Shown here: in pieces, positions 1 to 8,938 of the stretch
Position numbering within the stretch: position 1 is the stretch's first letter
Layout of the letters: every line of letters begins with the position of its first letter
NCBI RefSeq assembly: GCF_003610535.1
Contig: NZ_RAPN01000001.1
Span: 3,335,320-3,399,319 of the forward strand
Direction: 5' to 3'
Length of the DNA: 64,000 bases
Source: Mangrovibacterium diazotrophicum
Lineage (GTDB): Bacteria; Bacteroidota; Bacteroidia; Bacteroidales; Prolixibacteraceae
Program-made: the position numbers and the translations under genes
The notes under the pieces: model-generated
Databases searched by the model: none
What the model was told of the DNA's origin: nothing
The model's input: only the letters and a program-made list of their open reading frames with translations

Positions 1-1
1 T

Positions 2-1513
2 GCGATGTACGAAATGGGTACTTTGCATTACGCCAACAAAGATTTGACCAGTGCAGCGCTGTTGCTTGAAAAAGCGAACACAATCGAGCCTCAGAATAAG
101 TGGTATAAAATTTCGTTAGCTCAGGTATACCAGCAACGGCGCCAGTTTTCCGAAGCAGCTGCTATTTACGATCAGCTGGTCAAAATGGAGCCGGATAACA
201 TGGAATTCATGTACAGCAAAGCTGTTTTATACGGGATGGCTGAGAACTATCAGGAAGCAATTGACACCTACAACCAGCTTGAAAAACAGATTGGTTTGAA
301 TGATCAAATCTCAGTTGCCAAGCAGAATTTGTACCTTAAAATGAATCAGCCGGACAAGGCTTTTGAGGAAATTCAACGGTTAATTGATTCCAATCCGACT
401 GAGCCTCAGTATTACGGTTTGATGGCTGAAATGTACCAGAGTCAAGGAGATTCGGTGAACGCACTGAAATACTACCAGAAGATACTGGAAATTGATCCGG
501 GCAACGGCTTTGTACACTTTTCCTTGGCTGGTTATTATACAGAACAGGGTGATTTCGATAAAGCATTTGAGCATGCCAAACTGGCTTTCCAAAACGATGA
601 ACTGGATGCCGATACGAAGATTCAGTATTACATGATGCAAACTGCCCAAGCTGATAAGTCGGACTGGACAGATGCGCAAATTGATGAATTGCTGGATATT
701 TTACACGACAAATACCCGGATGATAACCGCATGTTTGCCATTTATGCTGATCATTTGGTTCGTCAAAATAAACTGGCCGAAGCTCGCGACTATTTGAAGA
801 AATACCTGGATTCGGACAAGAGCAGCTTCGAAATTTGGTGGCAATATTTGCTCATCAGTAACGATTTGCAAGATTGGAATGCGCTCTATTCCGACAGCAA
901 TGAAGCCATTGAGCTGTTTCCAAATCAGTCGGCGCTTTACGCTTTAAATGCCGTTGCAGCCCTTCAACTTGAAAAGTATGAAGAAGCGTTGAAGATTGTT
1001 GATGAGGGCGAAACTTATGCCGGCGACAACGTCAATTTAAAAATACAGCTGGCTATTTACAGAGCCGAGGCGAATTATAAATTGAAGCATATTGATGAAG
1101 CGCTTCAGGCTTATGAAGATGTCATCAAAATGGATCCTGAAAACTTCATGGCGATGAATAATCTGGCTTACTACTTATCGGTTCAAAACCGTAATTTGGA
1201 TAAGGCAGAGCGTTTTGGTAACAAAGTTGTTCAGGCAAATCCGAACAATCCAACCTATTTGGATACCTATGCTTGGGTACTTTTTAAGCGCAAAGACTAC
1301 AGTTTGGCCAAGTTCTACATTGAAAGTGCTTTGGAAAACGGCGGAAGCGACAATGCAGTTTTGGTAGAGCATTACGGCGACATTTTGTTTATGCTAGGTG
1401 AGAAAAACAAGGCTGTTGAAGAATGGAAAAAAGCGCTGGATCTGGGCGACGGATCAAGTGTTTTACCACAGAAAATTAAGGAATTACGCTACATTGAAAG
1501 TACCGACGAATAG
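2..1513 (+). CDS. Tetratricopeptide-repeat protein, 5'-truncated by the window edge
   Basis: The reading frame is open to the left edge, so the true start lies outside the window and the first ATG at 5 is probably internal. The visible 502 residues are a long run of degenerate TPR helices, with recurring patterns such as A-x-x-x-Y-x-x-x-L-x-x-x-P at spacings of about 34 residues. They include clear repeats near residues 15-70, 130-185 and 360-480. No catalytic domain is visible, so a protein-protein scaffold role is the family expectation. The signal peptide or lipobox that related Bacteroidota proteins often carry would lie upstream. The stop codon overlaps the GTG start of the DUF4292 gene by one base (TAGTG), indicating a shared transcript with that gene and the murein hydrolase activator. 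Confidence 0.85.
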   Translation, partial: AMYEMGTLHYANKDLTSAALLLEKANTIEPQNKWYKISLAQVYQQRRQFSEAAAIYDQLVKMEPDNMEFMYSKAVLYGMAENYQEAIDTYNQLEKQIGLNDQISVAKQNLYLKMNQPDKAFEEIQRLIDSNPTEPQYYGLMAEMYQSQGDSVNALKYYQKILEIDPGNGFVHFSLAGYYTEQGDFDKAFEHAKLAFQNDELDADTKIQYYMMQTAQADKSDWTDAQIDELLDILHDKYPDDNRMFAIYADHLVRQNKLAEARDYLKKYLDSDKSSFEIWWQYLLISNDLQDWNALYSDSNEAIELFPNQSALYALNAVAALQLEKYEEALKIVDEGETYAGDNVNLKIQLAIYRAEANYKLKHIDEALQAYEDVIKMDPENFMAMNNLAYYLSVQNRNLDKAERFGNKVVQANPNNPTYLDTYAWVLFKRKDYSLAKFYIESALENGGSDNAVLVEHYGDILFMLGEKNKAVEEWKKALDLGDGSSVLPQKIKELRYIESTDE

Positions 1514-2391
1514 TGAAAAGATCGATATTAAATACTCAAAACCTATTATTCTTTTTCGTTTTACTGTTATTGGCTTCGTGTAAAGCCACCAAAACAGTTA
1601 CCTCTTACGAAAAACTCAAACCGATCAGCACGAACCGGCTGATTAAAAATATTGAGGACAACGCCTTCGAGTACAAAGGACTCGACATTAAACGTATAGC
1701 CTGTGTTTACGAGACACCTGATAACAAAACCTCGTTTCGGGCGACCCTTTCATCCAAATTGGACGAACACATCCAGGTGACCATTAGCAAATTGAACTTG
1801 CCGGTTGCCCGCATTTTACTGACGCCCGACAGTGTGAAAATGATCAATTACCTGCAAAAGACATACTTCTTGGGCGACTACTCGTACATAGAAAAAATGC
1901 TTGGGGCCGCCGTCGATTTTCAGGTTGTTCAATCCATTTTAACAAACGATGTGTTTTCGTATCGGAAGGACGAAAAAGACAACGATTTTAAAGAATTCGT
2001 TTCGTACACTGATAGCGGGAATTATGTGCTGCAATCGGTTAAAAACCGGAAACTCGATAAAATAAGCCGCAAAGGGAAGGACGATAAAGTGGATCGGTAT
2101 CTGAAGAAGCTGGATGAAGAAAGTTTCATTGTTCAGTACTTGTATGTCGATCCCGTTACGTTTAAAGTGCGCAAGATTATCATGGATGATGTTACTGAAG
2201 GGCGAAAAGTATCGGTGAATTTTGATGAATTTACACCCGTTGAGAAGCAGCTCTACCCGGGAAGTATCGATATTCATTTCGTGAGCCAAGAAAATGACTT
2301 GAAAATGAAAATTAAACTCAGTAAATTTTCGCTGGATCCCGATCCAACCATTAATTTTAACATTCCGGAGAAATATAAATTGGCGAATTGA
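1513..2391 (+). CDS. DUF4292 family lipoprotein
   Basis: This 292-residue protein starts at a GTG overlapping the preceding stop codon. Residues 9-23 form a hydrophobic signal ending in L-A-S-C, a lipobox that would acylate Cys23. The mature part starts with the polar stretch KATKTVTSYEKL and continues as a beta-rich domain resembling the DUF4292 family, which is widespread in Bacteroidota and distantly similar to outer-membrane lipoprotein carriers such as LolA/LolB. The substrate is unknown. It sits between a TPR protein and an EnvC-like peptidoglycan factor, an arrangement consistent with an envelope-biogenesis operon. The family assignment rests on overall pattern; the lipoprotein call is direct. 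Confidence 0.8.
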   Translation: MKRSILNTQNLLFFFVLLLLASCKATKTVTSYEKLKPISTNRLIKNIEDNAFEYKGLDIKRIACVYETPDNKTSFRATLSSKLDEHIQVTISKLNLPVARILLTPDSVKMINYLQKTYFLGDYSYIEKMLGAAVDFQVVQSILTNDVFSYRKDEKDNDFKEFVSYTDSGNYVLQSVKNRKLDKISRKGKDDKVDRYLKKLDEESFIVQYLYVDPVTFKVRKIIMDDVTEGRKVSVNFDEFTPVEKQLYPGSIDIHFVSQENDLKMKIKLSKFSLDPDPTINFNIPEKYKLAN

Positions 2392-2402
2392 TAGCTTTGT
2401 GC

Positions 2403-3575
2403 ATGAAACGACTGCTCTTCATTTTCAGTTTTCTACTTGCAATCAGTAGTTTGCAGGCGCAATCAATTGCTGAGCTGAGAGCGAAGAAGTCGGATGCTGA
2501 AAAGCAAATTCGCCTGACCAACTCCTTGTTGGAAGAAGCTCAGAAGAATGAGAAGGCCTCACTTTCCAAACTGCAATTGCTGAAGTCGCAAATCGCCTAT
2601 CGTTCCGAAATCATTGAAAGTATCAACAGCGAGATTGAAGTGGTCGATTGGAGCATTGCAAACAACAACGAGATTATCGGCATGTTGCAATCCGACCTGG
2701 ATCGGTTGAAGAAGGAATATGCATCGATGATCCGGTTTGCTCAGAAGAACAAGAACAGTTATGACCTGTTGATTTTTCTGTTCTCAGCCGATAATGTCAA
2801 CCAGGCCTACAAAAGATGGCTTTACCTTCGTCAATATGCCAAGTACCGCCGCTCGCAGGCTGATATTATCCGCACTGTATCCGAGTCGCTGGATGAAAAT
2901 CTGGTCAAGTTGAATGAGAAAAAAGAACTGAAAACAGAATTGCTTCAAGTTAAAATTACTGAGTTCGAGACCTTGGAAAAGGAGAGAGGGCAGCAAAACA
3001 GCACGGTTGCCACGCTTCAGAAAAAGCAGCGGGAACTCCGAATTGAAATCAAAGAACAGCAGAAAATACAGGACGAGTTGGATCGTCAGATTCAAAAGAT
3101 ATTGGAAGAAGAAGCCAAGAAATCAGGCTATGCGCTGACGCCCGAGCAAAAATTGATTGCCAGTGATTTTGAGAAGAATAAAGGACGCATTCCCTGGCCG
3201 GTTGCACGTGGAATTATTACCGAACATTTTGGGGTTCACAGTCATCCGGTATTGAAGCAAATTCAGGTTCGCAGCAACGGGATTGATATCAGCACAGCTG
3301 CCGGATCAAAGGCTCGTGCAGTTTTTGAAGGAGAGGTGAGTCGGGTGTTTGCAATTTCCGGTGGTAACATGGCCGTTATTATTCGCCATGGGAGCTTTTT
3401 AAGCGTTTACTCCAACCTGCGGGAGGTAACGGTCAAGCCGGGGCAGAAAGTAGCGTTAAAGCAGGAAATAGGCACAATTTTCACCGATCCCGCCGACGGC
3501 AACACGACGGTAATGAAGTTCCAGATTTGGAAGGAGAGCCAGAAACTCGATCCGGAAGAATGGATCTCCAATTAA
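2403..3575 (+). CDS. EnvC-like murein hydrolase activator, degenerate LytM/M23 domain
   Basis: I start this 390-residue protein at the ATG at 2403, which gives a clean signal peptide (MKRLLFIFSFLLAISSLQAQ). A TTG at 2388 would add five residues before it. Residues about 20-240 are charged coiled coil, and the last 125 residues are an M23/LytM fold. The metalloprotease ligands are not intact. The usual H-x-G-x-D is SNGID, and the second histidine motif reads VYSNL instead of Y-A-H-L. This is the pattern of EnvC/NlpD-type proteins, which activate amidases at the division septum instead of cutting peptidoglycan. It is the last gene of its operon and is followed by a strong hairpin terminator. 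Confidence 0.87.
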   Translation: MKRLLFIFSFLLAISSLQAQSIAELRAKKSDAEKQIRLTNSLLEEAQKNEKASLSKLQLLKSQIAYRSEIIESINSEIEVVDWSIANNNEIIGMLQSDLDRLKKEYASMIRFAQKNKNSYDLLIFLFSADNVNQAYKRWLYLRQYAKYRRSQADIIRTVSESLDENLVKLNEKKELKTELLQVKITEFETLEKERGQQNSTVATLQKKQRELRIEIKEQQKIQDELDRQIQKILEEEAKKSGYALTPEQKLIASDFEKNKGRIPWPVARGIITEHFGVHSHPVLKQIQVRSNGIDISTAAGSKARAVFEGEVSRVFAISGGNMAVIIRHGSFLSVYSNLREVTVKPGQKVALKQEIGTIFTDPADGNTTVMKFQIWKESQKLDPEEWISN

Positions 3576-3582
3576 GGGGTAC

Positions 3583-3612
3583 AAAAAAACCCGCCTGCAG
3601 CGGGTCTGTTTT
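3583..3612. terminator. Bidirectional intrinsic terminator
   Basis: A stem ACCCGC/GCGGGT (3589-3594 with 3600-3605, loop CTGCA) is preceded by a seven-A run and followed by CTGTTTT. It lies between two convergent genes and can serve both strands. Confidence 0.8.
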
Positions 3613-4312
3613 ATAAGTTGGCGACTTTCGTCAATGCATTTACATCCAGGAGTTTAATTTTCCGCCCTTGCAACTCAATCAGCTTGTCTTGTTTAAATTC
3701 CGACAACAAACGAATAACACTTTCGGTAGCTGTACCAACAATGTTTGCCAGTTCTTCACGCGTCAACGAGATTTGGAGGGTATTCGAATTATCCAAGTCA
3801 AAGCTTTCTTTCAACAACAAAAGTACCTCCGCCAGTCGTTCGCGAACTGTTTTTTGTGCAATATCGGTGATGTAATCGTTCGCTTCGCGCAGCTCCTTGC
3901 AAACAATCTGCAGCATGTGGTGCGAGAATTCCCAGTTGTTCTGAATCAGGTAAAGCAGTGTTTGGTATGGAATATGGCACAACACAGCCTCTTCAATTAC
4001 TTTCGACGTGGTACAGGCCAGTTCCTGGCTCAACAGTGAACGGTAGGCTACAATTTCGCCTTTTTTAGCAAAACGAATAATCTGTTCCTTTCCGTCGATA
4101 CCGGTCTTGTATATTTTCAGAATACCTTTGGTAACACAGTAAAACCCTGTTAACCGGCTTCCTTCACGATAGATGATACTACCTTTCTTGTAAAGAGAGC
4201 AGGTTTTATCGTAGTTAAGCTGAACGAATTCTTGTTCTGTCAATTTTTTAAATAATTGAAATCCAGATAAATCACATTCTTCTTCTACTGGTCTTTTTAA
4301 AGAACTTTTCAT
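3611..4312 (-). CDS. Crp/Fnr family transcriptional regulator
   Basis: This 233-residue regulator has an N-terminal cyclic-nucleotide-binding-like beta-barrel at roughly residues 20-135. A C-terminal winged helix follows, with its helix-turn-helix near residues 180-212 (LTREELANIVGTATESVIR). The Cys cluster needed for an Fnr [4Fe-4S] centre is not visible: the cysteines at about 13, 37 and 58 do not form the usual C-x2-C-x5-C. It is divergent from the OsmC gene, and their candidate -7 boxes overlap, so it plausibly controls itself and that neighbour. The effector is unknown. Confidence 0.88.
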   Translation of the reverse strand: MKSSLKRPVEEECDLSGFQLFKKLTEQEFVQLNYDKTCSLYKKGSIIYREGSRLTGFYCVTKGILKIYKTGIDGKEQIIRFAKKGEIVAYRSLLSQELACTTSKVIEEAVLCHIPYQTLLYLIQNNWEFSHHMLQIVCKELREANDYITDIAQKTVRERLAEVLLLLKESFDLDNSNTLQISLTREELANIVGTATESVIRLLSEFKQDKLIELQGRKIKLLDVNALTKVANL

Positions 4313-4379
4313 TTACCCAATTGAATTAATTTTGATAAAGTATTCATTTTAAAATTAAACTAAATATGCATTCATACCT

Positions 4380-4400
4380 TATATTTGTAAAACAAATTTA
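4380..4400. promoter_or_regulatory. Overlapping divergent promoters (osmC-like / crp-like)
   Basis: TATATTTG at 4380-4387 (+) and TAAATTTG at 4400-4393 (-) both match the Bacteroidota -7 consensus TAnnTTTG. They are separated by only five bases and face in opposite directions, so the two predicted transcripts would start inside each other's promoter. No wet evidence; sequence match only. Confidence 0.5.
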
Positions 4401-4473
4401 GATAGATGGATATTTGAAATATCCGCAATTATGGGACAAAAATAGTTCAAATTAGAATATAAACCAGTTTGTT

Positions 4474-4890
4474 ATGAAACACGTTCTAGATTTAGCCTGG
4501 AAAGAGAATATGGCCTTTGAAACTGATATGGATGGGCATAAATTGGTTATCGATGCTGCGGAAGAGTCGGGAGGTGGCGATACAGGACCTCGTCCAAAGA
4601 AGTTGATGCTCGCGGCGCTGGCGGGTTGCACCGGCATGGATGTGATCATGATTCTGAAGAAAATGAAGGTTGAGCCCGAAGCTTTTAATGTGATTGTTGA
4701 AGGAGATGTAGCGGAAGATCACCCGAAAAAATATACCAAAATGAAGGTGATTTACCAGTTTAAAGGGCAAAATCTGCCAATGGATAAATTAGAAAAGGCG
4801 GTTAACCTGTCGGAAGAAAAGTACTGCGGTGTGAGCGCTGTTTACAAAGCAGCCTTGGATCTCACGACCGAGATTCGGATTGTTGAATAG
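4474..4890 (+). CDS. OsmC family protein
   Basis: This 138-residue protein matches the OsmC/Ohr fold. It has the segment GGDTGPRPKKLMLAALAGCTG with the first conserved Cys near residue 50 and a second Cys in EEKYCGVSAVY near residue 114. In the family these two cysteines reduce organic hydroperoxides at the expense of dithiols. Several OsmC members have other or unknown substrates, so the substrate here is not assigned. It is transcribed alone, divergent from a Crp/Fnr-type regulator, with a perfect hairpin terminator downstream. Its length is typical of the family. Confidence 0.88.
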   Translation: MKHVLDLAWKENMAFETDMDGHKLVIDAAEESGGGDTGPRPKKLMLAALAGCTGMDVIMILKKMKVEPEAFNVIVEGDVAEDHPKKYTKMKVIYQFKGQNLPMDKLEKAVNLSEEKYCGVSAVYKAALDLTTEIRIVE

Positions 4891-4915
4891 TCAAAATTCA
4901 TCCTAAAATAGATTG

Positions 4916-4945
4916 AAGGAGCCTTTGATAGGGCTCCTTTTTTGT
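4916..4945 (+). terminator. Intrinsic terminator of the OsmC gene
   Basis: An eight-base-pair stem AAGGAGCC/GGCTCCTT (4916-4923 with 4932-4939, loop TTTGATAG) is followed by a T run. Confidence 0.85.
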
Positions 4946-5051
4946 TCCCTGTAAATTCGTCTAATTTGATATGTTAGTAGGCATGTGTTGATTGGTATTC
5001 AGAAAGTTACTTTTAAATTGAAGGCCACTAACCACAATAATTACTAAACAT

Positions 5052-6458
5052 ATGAGAAATCTGGATCGTCGTCAGTTTTTAAACACAGCTGGAGTACTTA
5101 CGGCTGGCACTCTTCTATCCAACCCGCTTCAAACTTTCGGTAATAAATCGCAAACAAAAATGAAATTGGCTTTGGCTGGAACCGGTATTCGCGGCACGAG
5201 CTTTTGGGGAAAGGCGATCGTTGAACGCTATCCGGACGTGACCGAGTTCGTGGCTTTATTTGATCACAATCCGGGTCGGCTTGAGTTTGCCAAACAGTTC
5301 ATGGGAATCGAGTGTCCCGTGTTTTCTGATTTTGAGGCGATGATCAACCAAACAAAACCCGACTATGTCATTGTCACCACGGTTGACGCGACGCACCACT
5401 TGTTCATCATCAAGGCCTTGGAGATGGGCTGTAATGTGATTACGGAAAAGCCAATGACGACGGATGAAGGTAAATGTCAGGCAATTTTGGATGCCGAGCG
5501 AAAAACAGGGCGAAAGGTGATTGTCGGCTTCAATTATCGCTACGGTTTGCAGTTTACCAAATTAAAGGAATTGTTGGTGAAACAGGAAGCCGGGCGCCTG
5601 ACTTCCGTCGATTTTCACTGGTATCTGAATACTTATCACGGCGCATCGTATTTCCGTCGGTGGCATGGCGAGCGTGATAAAAGCGGCACTTTGTTGCTGC
5701 ACAAAGCCACCCATCATTTCGATTTGCTGAATTGGTGGATCGATTCTGATCCGATGGAAGTTGTGGCATTTGGTGCACTGGAACATTACGGAAAAAACAA
5801 CGCGTTTCGTGGTGAAAATTGTCGCTCATGCCCTCATACAAAAGAATGTAAATTTTACTGGGACATCATGGCCGAACCGCATATGGTAGATTTGTACGTG
5901 AAGAACGAAAAGTACGATGGCTACATTCGTGATAACTGTTTGTGGCGCGATCGGATCGACATTTACGATAAAATGGCTGTTCAGATTAAATATGCCAACA
6001 ACGTGCAGGTCAGTTATTCACTCACGACCTATTCACCTTACGAGGGATGGCGGATCGCGTTTAACGGAATGGACGGACGCATTGATTCCTGGGAAGGTAT
6101 TCCATGGGAAACTGAAAAATTGGTGAGCCAATCACAATTGCACGCAGCTGAAATGAGTCAAAAGGGAGCGGAAGAACCCGAAGAATACGACGAAATAATG
6201 GTGATGAAAAACTGGCAGGATTACAACCTGGTGAAAGTGCCGAGAGTCCGGTCGGGCCACGGAGGTGGTGATGTTCGCCTGCATGACAAAATTTTTAAAG
6301 ATCCGAATATGGCTGATCCGTACAAACACTCGGCCGGAACCCGTGATGGCGCGATGTCTATTCTGATTGGAATTGCGGCTCGTAAAAGTATTGAAGAAGG
6401 GCGAATGGTAAAAATTGAAGAATTAACAGATTTACCAATTCTTGCCGTCAGGCCGTAG
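5052..6458 (+). CDS. Tat-exported Gfo/Idh/MocA family oxidoreductase
   Basis: This 468-residue protein starts with a twin-arginine-type signal (NLDRRQFLNTAGVLTAGTLL), predicting export of a folded cofactor-loaded enzyme. A Rossmann domain follows near residues 38-160 with the GTGIRG nucleotide loop and the family motif EKPMTTDEGKC around residue 137, whose Lys is the usual catalytic residue. The C-terminal domain holds the substrate pocket (HKATHHFDLLNWW). A cysteine cluster C-x2-C-x4-C near residues 257-265 is unusual for the basic family and may bind metal. Members with Tat signals in Bacteroidota generally act on sugars or glycosides with bound NAD(P); the substrate here is unknown. Confidence 0.88.
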   Translation: MRNLDRRQFLNTAGVLTAGTLLSNPLQTFGNKSQTKMKLALAGTGIRGTSFWGKAIVERYPDVTEFVALFDHNPGRLEFAKQFMGIECPVFSDFEAMINQTKPDYVIVTTVDATHHLFIIKALEMGCNVITEKPMTTDEGKCQAILDAERKTGRKVIVGFNYRYGLQFTKLKELLVKQEAGRLTSVDFHWYLNTYHGASYFRRWHGERDKSGTLLLHKATHHFDLLNWWIDSDPMEVVAFGALEHYGKNNAFRGENCRSCPHTKECKFYWDIMAEPHMVDLYVKNEKYDGYIRDNCLWRDRIDIYDKMAVQIKYANNVQVSYSLTTYSPYEGWRIAFNGMDGRIDSWEGIPWETEKLVSQSQLHAAEMSQKGAEEPEEYDEIMVMKNWQDYNLVKVPRVRSGHGGGDVRLHDKIFKDPNMADPYKHSAGTRDGAMSILIGIAARKSIEEGRMVKIEELTDLPILAVRP

Positions 6459-6521
6459 CTATAAAACACACTGAAAGAGGATTTGCGACAGCAGGTCCTT
6501 TTTTTCATGCGGTTTTCCTGC

Positions 6522-6529
6522 TAAATTTG
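6522..6529 (+). promoter_or_regulatory. Candidate -7 box for the aldehyde dehydrogenase gene
   Basis: TAAATTTG matches TAnnTTTG and would place the start of transcription about 20 bases before the ATG at 6555. Confidence 0.45.
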
Positions 6530-6554
6530 ACTGTCTCATACAAAATTCAGGTTC

Positions 6555-7916
6555 ATGAAAGCTATTAATCCGTTTACAGGCAAGGTTTGTGGTATCTATC
6601 CGAAACACACAGAGAAGGAAGTTATTCAGATTATTGATAAGGTTGATTTGGCTTTTAAAAGCTGGAAAAGAGTTGCTTTTGCTGATCGTGCAAAATACAT
6701 GTTCCGATTGGGCGAGTTGCTTCTTGAGAAGAAGGATTGGCTGTCGGATCTGATCAGCACTGAAATGGGCAAGGTTAAAAAGGAAGCGGGTGGAGAAGTT
6801 GAAAAATGCGCGTGGGTGTGCCGGTACTACGCAGAGAATGCAGAGGCTTTTCTGAAGAATGAGACGATAAAAACCGAGGCCAGTCTGTCTTTTGTTAGCT
6901 TTCAGCCTGTAGGAACGATATTGGCCATCATGCCGTGGAATTTCCCGTTTTGGCAGGTTTTCCGCTTTTTGGCACCCAACCTGATGGCCGGAAATACAGG
7001 CTTGCTGAAACATGCGAGTAACGTACCCGGCTGTGCACTGGCCATCGAGCAACTGGTCGGAGAAGCTGGTTTTCCGGAAGATGTCTTTCGAGCGGTTTTG
7101 ATCAGCGGTTCTGAAACAAAGTCGGTTATTGAAAATGCCAAAATAAAAGGAGTTACCCTGACTGGCAGCACGCCTGCAGGTAAGGCCGTCGCCGCTGCGG
7201 CTGGTGCTGTACTGAAAAAGACGGTTTTGGAATTGGGCGGTAGCGACCCTTATGTGATTCTGGAAGACGCTGATATTGCTGAAGCGGCGGGTTTGTGTGC
7301 CAGCGGACGTTTGCTAAATGCCGGGCAGAGTTGTATTGGGGCGAAGCGTTTTATCGTGATGGATGCTGTTTACGATGAGTTTAAGGCCGAATTTTTGAAG
7401 CACATGCAGGCAGCTGTTTTTGGCGATCCGATGGATGATAAAACGACGATTGGTCCGATGGCGCGTACCGATTTGCGGGATGAATTGCACGAACAGGTGA
7501 CCAAAAGTGTGGAGAAAGGAGCAGCCATTTTGTGTGGAGGGTTTGTTCCCCAAGCAGAAGCAGCTTTTTATCCGGCAACGGTTCTCGAAAATGTAAAACC
7601 GGGAATGCCTGCTTATCACGAAGAGCTGTTTGGACCGGTGGCGTCGCTCTTTCGTGTTTACAATCTCGAAGAAGCCGTTTCGATAGCAAATGACACTGTT
7701 TTTGGCCTAGGAGCGGCGGTCTTCACACGAGACCATGAAAAAGGCCTGAAATTAGCTGAAACCGGCGTGGAATCGGGCTGTGTGTTTATCAACGATTTTG
7801 TGAAATCGGACCCACGTTTACCTTTTGGCGGTGTCAAGGAAAGTGGTTATGGACGCGAATTGTCGTTACTGGGTATTCGCGAATTTGTAAACGCGAAAAC
7901 AGTTGTGCTGAAATAG
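6555..7916 (+). CDS. NAD(P)-dependent aldehyde dehydrogenase, succinate-semialdehyde type
   Basis: This 453-residue soluble enzyme carries the aldehyde dehydrogenase signature. It has MPWNFPFWQVFR around residue 125, the general-base region LELGGSDPYVIL with Glu near 226, and the nucleophile in NAGQSCIGAKRF near residue 260. The C-terminal motif PFGGVKESGYGRE is intact. Length and motifs are closest to the short succinate-semialdehyde dehydrogenases (GabD/Sad group), which oxidise succinate semialdehyde to succinate. The substrate cannot be fixed from sequence, since relatives act on other aldehydes. The gene appears to be monocistronic. Confidence 0.87.
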   Translation: MKAINPFTGKVCGIYPKHTEKEVIQIIDKVDLAFKSWKRVAFADRAKYMFRLGELLLEKKDWLSDLISTEMGKVKKEAGGEVEKCAWVCRYYAENAEAFLKNETIKTEASLSFVSFQPVGTILAIMPWNFPFWQVFRFLAPNLMAGNTGLLKHASNVPGCALAIEQLVGEAGFPEDVFRAVLISGSETKSVIENAKIKGVTLTGSTPAGKAVAAAAGAVLKKTVLELGGSDPYVILEDADIAEAAGLCASGRLLNAGQSCIGAKRFIVMDAVYDEFKAEFLKHMQAAVFGDPMDDKTTIGPMARTDLRDELHEQVTKSVEKGAAILCGGFVPQAEAAFYPATVLENVKPGMPAYHEELFGPVASLFRVYNLEEAVSIANDTVFGLGAAVFTRDHEKGLKLAETGVESGCVFINDFVKSDPRLPFGGVKESGYGRELSLLGIREFVNAKTVVLK

Positions 7917-7968
7917 ATTGCAGCAATAAAAAAAGGAGTATTTCAGTCTGATCCGGAACTTTACATTT

Positions 7969-8259
7969 CTAAATGAAGTTTCTTGCAAACCATCCAAATG
8001 CAGCAATAAACAGCACGATTGAAAGTACCAACATACTTGCTTCAATGCGGTATCGTCGTTTCAGATCGGCTTTAATTTGTTGCTGAATTCGTTGCTTTTC
8101 AGCTTCTGTACCTTCTTTGAATTTTAACTCCAGATGTGATCCAAAATAGATAAATCCTTCTTCATCCTCTCCAAAATGTCTGCGCTTTTTTAATAGATCA
8201 CGGTTGAATTTTAATCGGCTAATCATATCCGCGATATGGCCAGCACCTGCTTCTAACAT
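7969..8259 (-). CDS. Small membrane-anchored protein of unknown function
   Basis: I do not recognise this 96-residue protein. Residues 1-70 are hydrophilic and rich in Lys, Arg and Glu, with a predicted amphipathic helical part (EGTEAEKQRIQQQIKADLKR). Residues 72-90 are a single hydrophobic helix (ASMLVLSIVLFIAAFGWFA) near the C-terminus, so it is a plausible tail-anchored cytoplasmic-face protein. It lies downstream of the SRPBCC gene on the same strand, 90 bases away. The intervening DNA holds an inverted repeat GTATAGTT/AACTATAC, so it may have its own control. Confidence 0.6.
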   Translation of the reverse strand: MLEAGAGHIADMISRLKFNRDLLKKRRHFGEDEEGFIYFGSHLELKFKEGTEAEKQRIQQQIKADLKRRYRIEASMLVLSIVLFIAAFGWFARNFI

Positions 8260-8349
8260 GATTTGTATAGTTTAAGTTTGAATCAAGTTACGACAACTAT
8301 ACTTAAATCACAATTATGTTTTGAAATTATTTGATAAAAAACAGGTGAT

Positions 8350-8856
8350 TTAATGTTGATCTGACTTATTTCGAACTGCAGGAGGAAATAATTTTTCCAA
8401 TGTTTTTTGTCGGTAGGAGAAGATGGCTTGGAGTTGTCCTTTAACGAAAAGGGCGTGAGCGAAATGCCCGAGAAACCCGAAAGGCAGTTTATAGGAAACC
8501 TTGTCAGTCATCAACACGCCATCCTTTATCGTTTTAAAACGGTGTTCGTGATGCCACATTTTGTAAGGTCCAAAACGTTGTTCATCAACGAAGTAATTGC
8601 CGATGTCAGCTACTGTAATCTCTGTTACCCAATTCGTTTTTGTTCCGGGAAATAGAGATAAGGTGTAACTAATGATCTGACCCACATACATTCTTTCGGG
8701 TTTTCCCGATGTGATCCTGAATTTCATGTGGGGCGGTGTCATCAGGCACAAATTCTCAGGCGATGAAAAAAATTCCCAGGCTTTGTCTATGGTAATGGGT
8801 ACGAATTGTTCGGTTTCTAAGGTGAACATACCCGAATGGCGGCGAAATTCAATCAT
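8350..8856 (-). CDS. SRPBCC (START/PYP1-like) family protein
   Basis: This 168-residue protein begins with the pattern of the polyketide-cyclase/START-like fold (LETEQFVPITIDKAWEFFSSPENLCLMTPP), in which a long beta-hairpin and the helix carrying W-x-F-F lead into a hydrophobic cavity. The later segments FGPYKMWHHEHRF and VSYKLPFGFLGHFAHALFV resemble the ligand-binding SRPBCC subgroup sometimes annotated as cell-division-inhibitor-like. The ligand is unknown. A -7-like box lies about 75 bases upstream. Confidence 0.8.
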   Translation of the reverse strand: MIEFRRHSGMFTLETEQFVPITIDKAWEFFSSPENLCLMTPPHMKFRITSGKPERMYVGQIISYTLSLFPGTKTNWVTEITVADIGNYFVDEQRFGPYKMWHHEHRFKTIKDGVLMTDKVSYKLPFGFLGHFAHALFVKGQLQAIFSYRQKTLEKLFPPAVRNKSDQH

Positions 8857-8930
8857 TGGACTTTACTTTAATTTCCATGATGAACAACGTTTAATTACAA
8901 TTTGTTTATAGTATTGCCCGTAATATTAAA

Positions 8931-8938
8931 CAAAAATA
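8931..8938 (-). promoter_or_regulatory. Candidate -7 box for the SRPBCC gene
   Basis: On the minus strand this reads TATTTTTG, matching TAnnTTTG, about 75 bases before the start at 8856. Confidence 0.4.

Noticed and set aside
6459-7052. 197-codon minus-strand frame
   Set aside because: Antisense to the aldehyde dehydrogenase gene, no domain, no terminator or promoter of its own.
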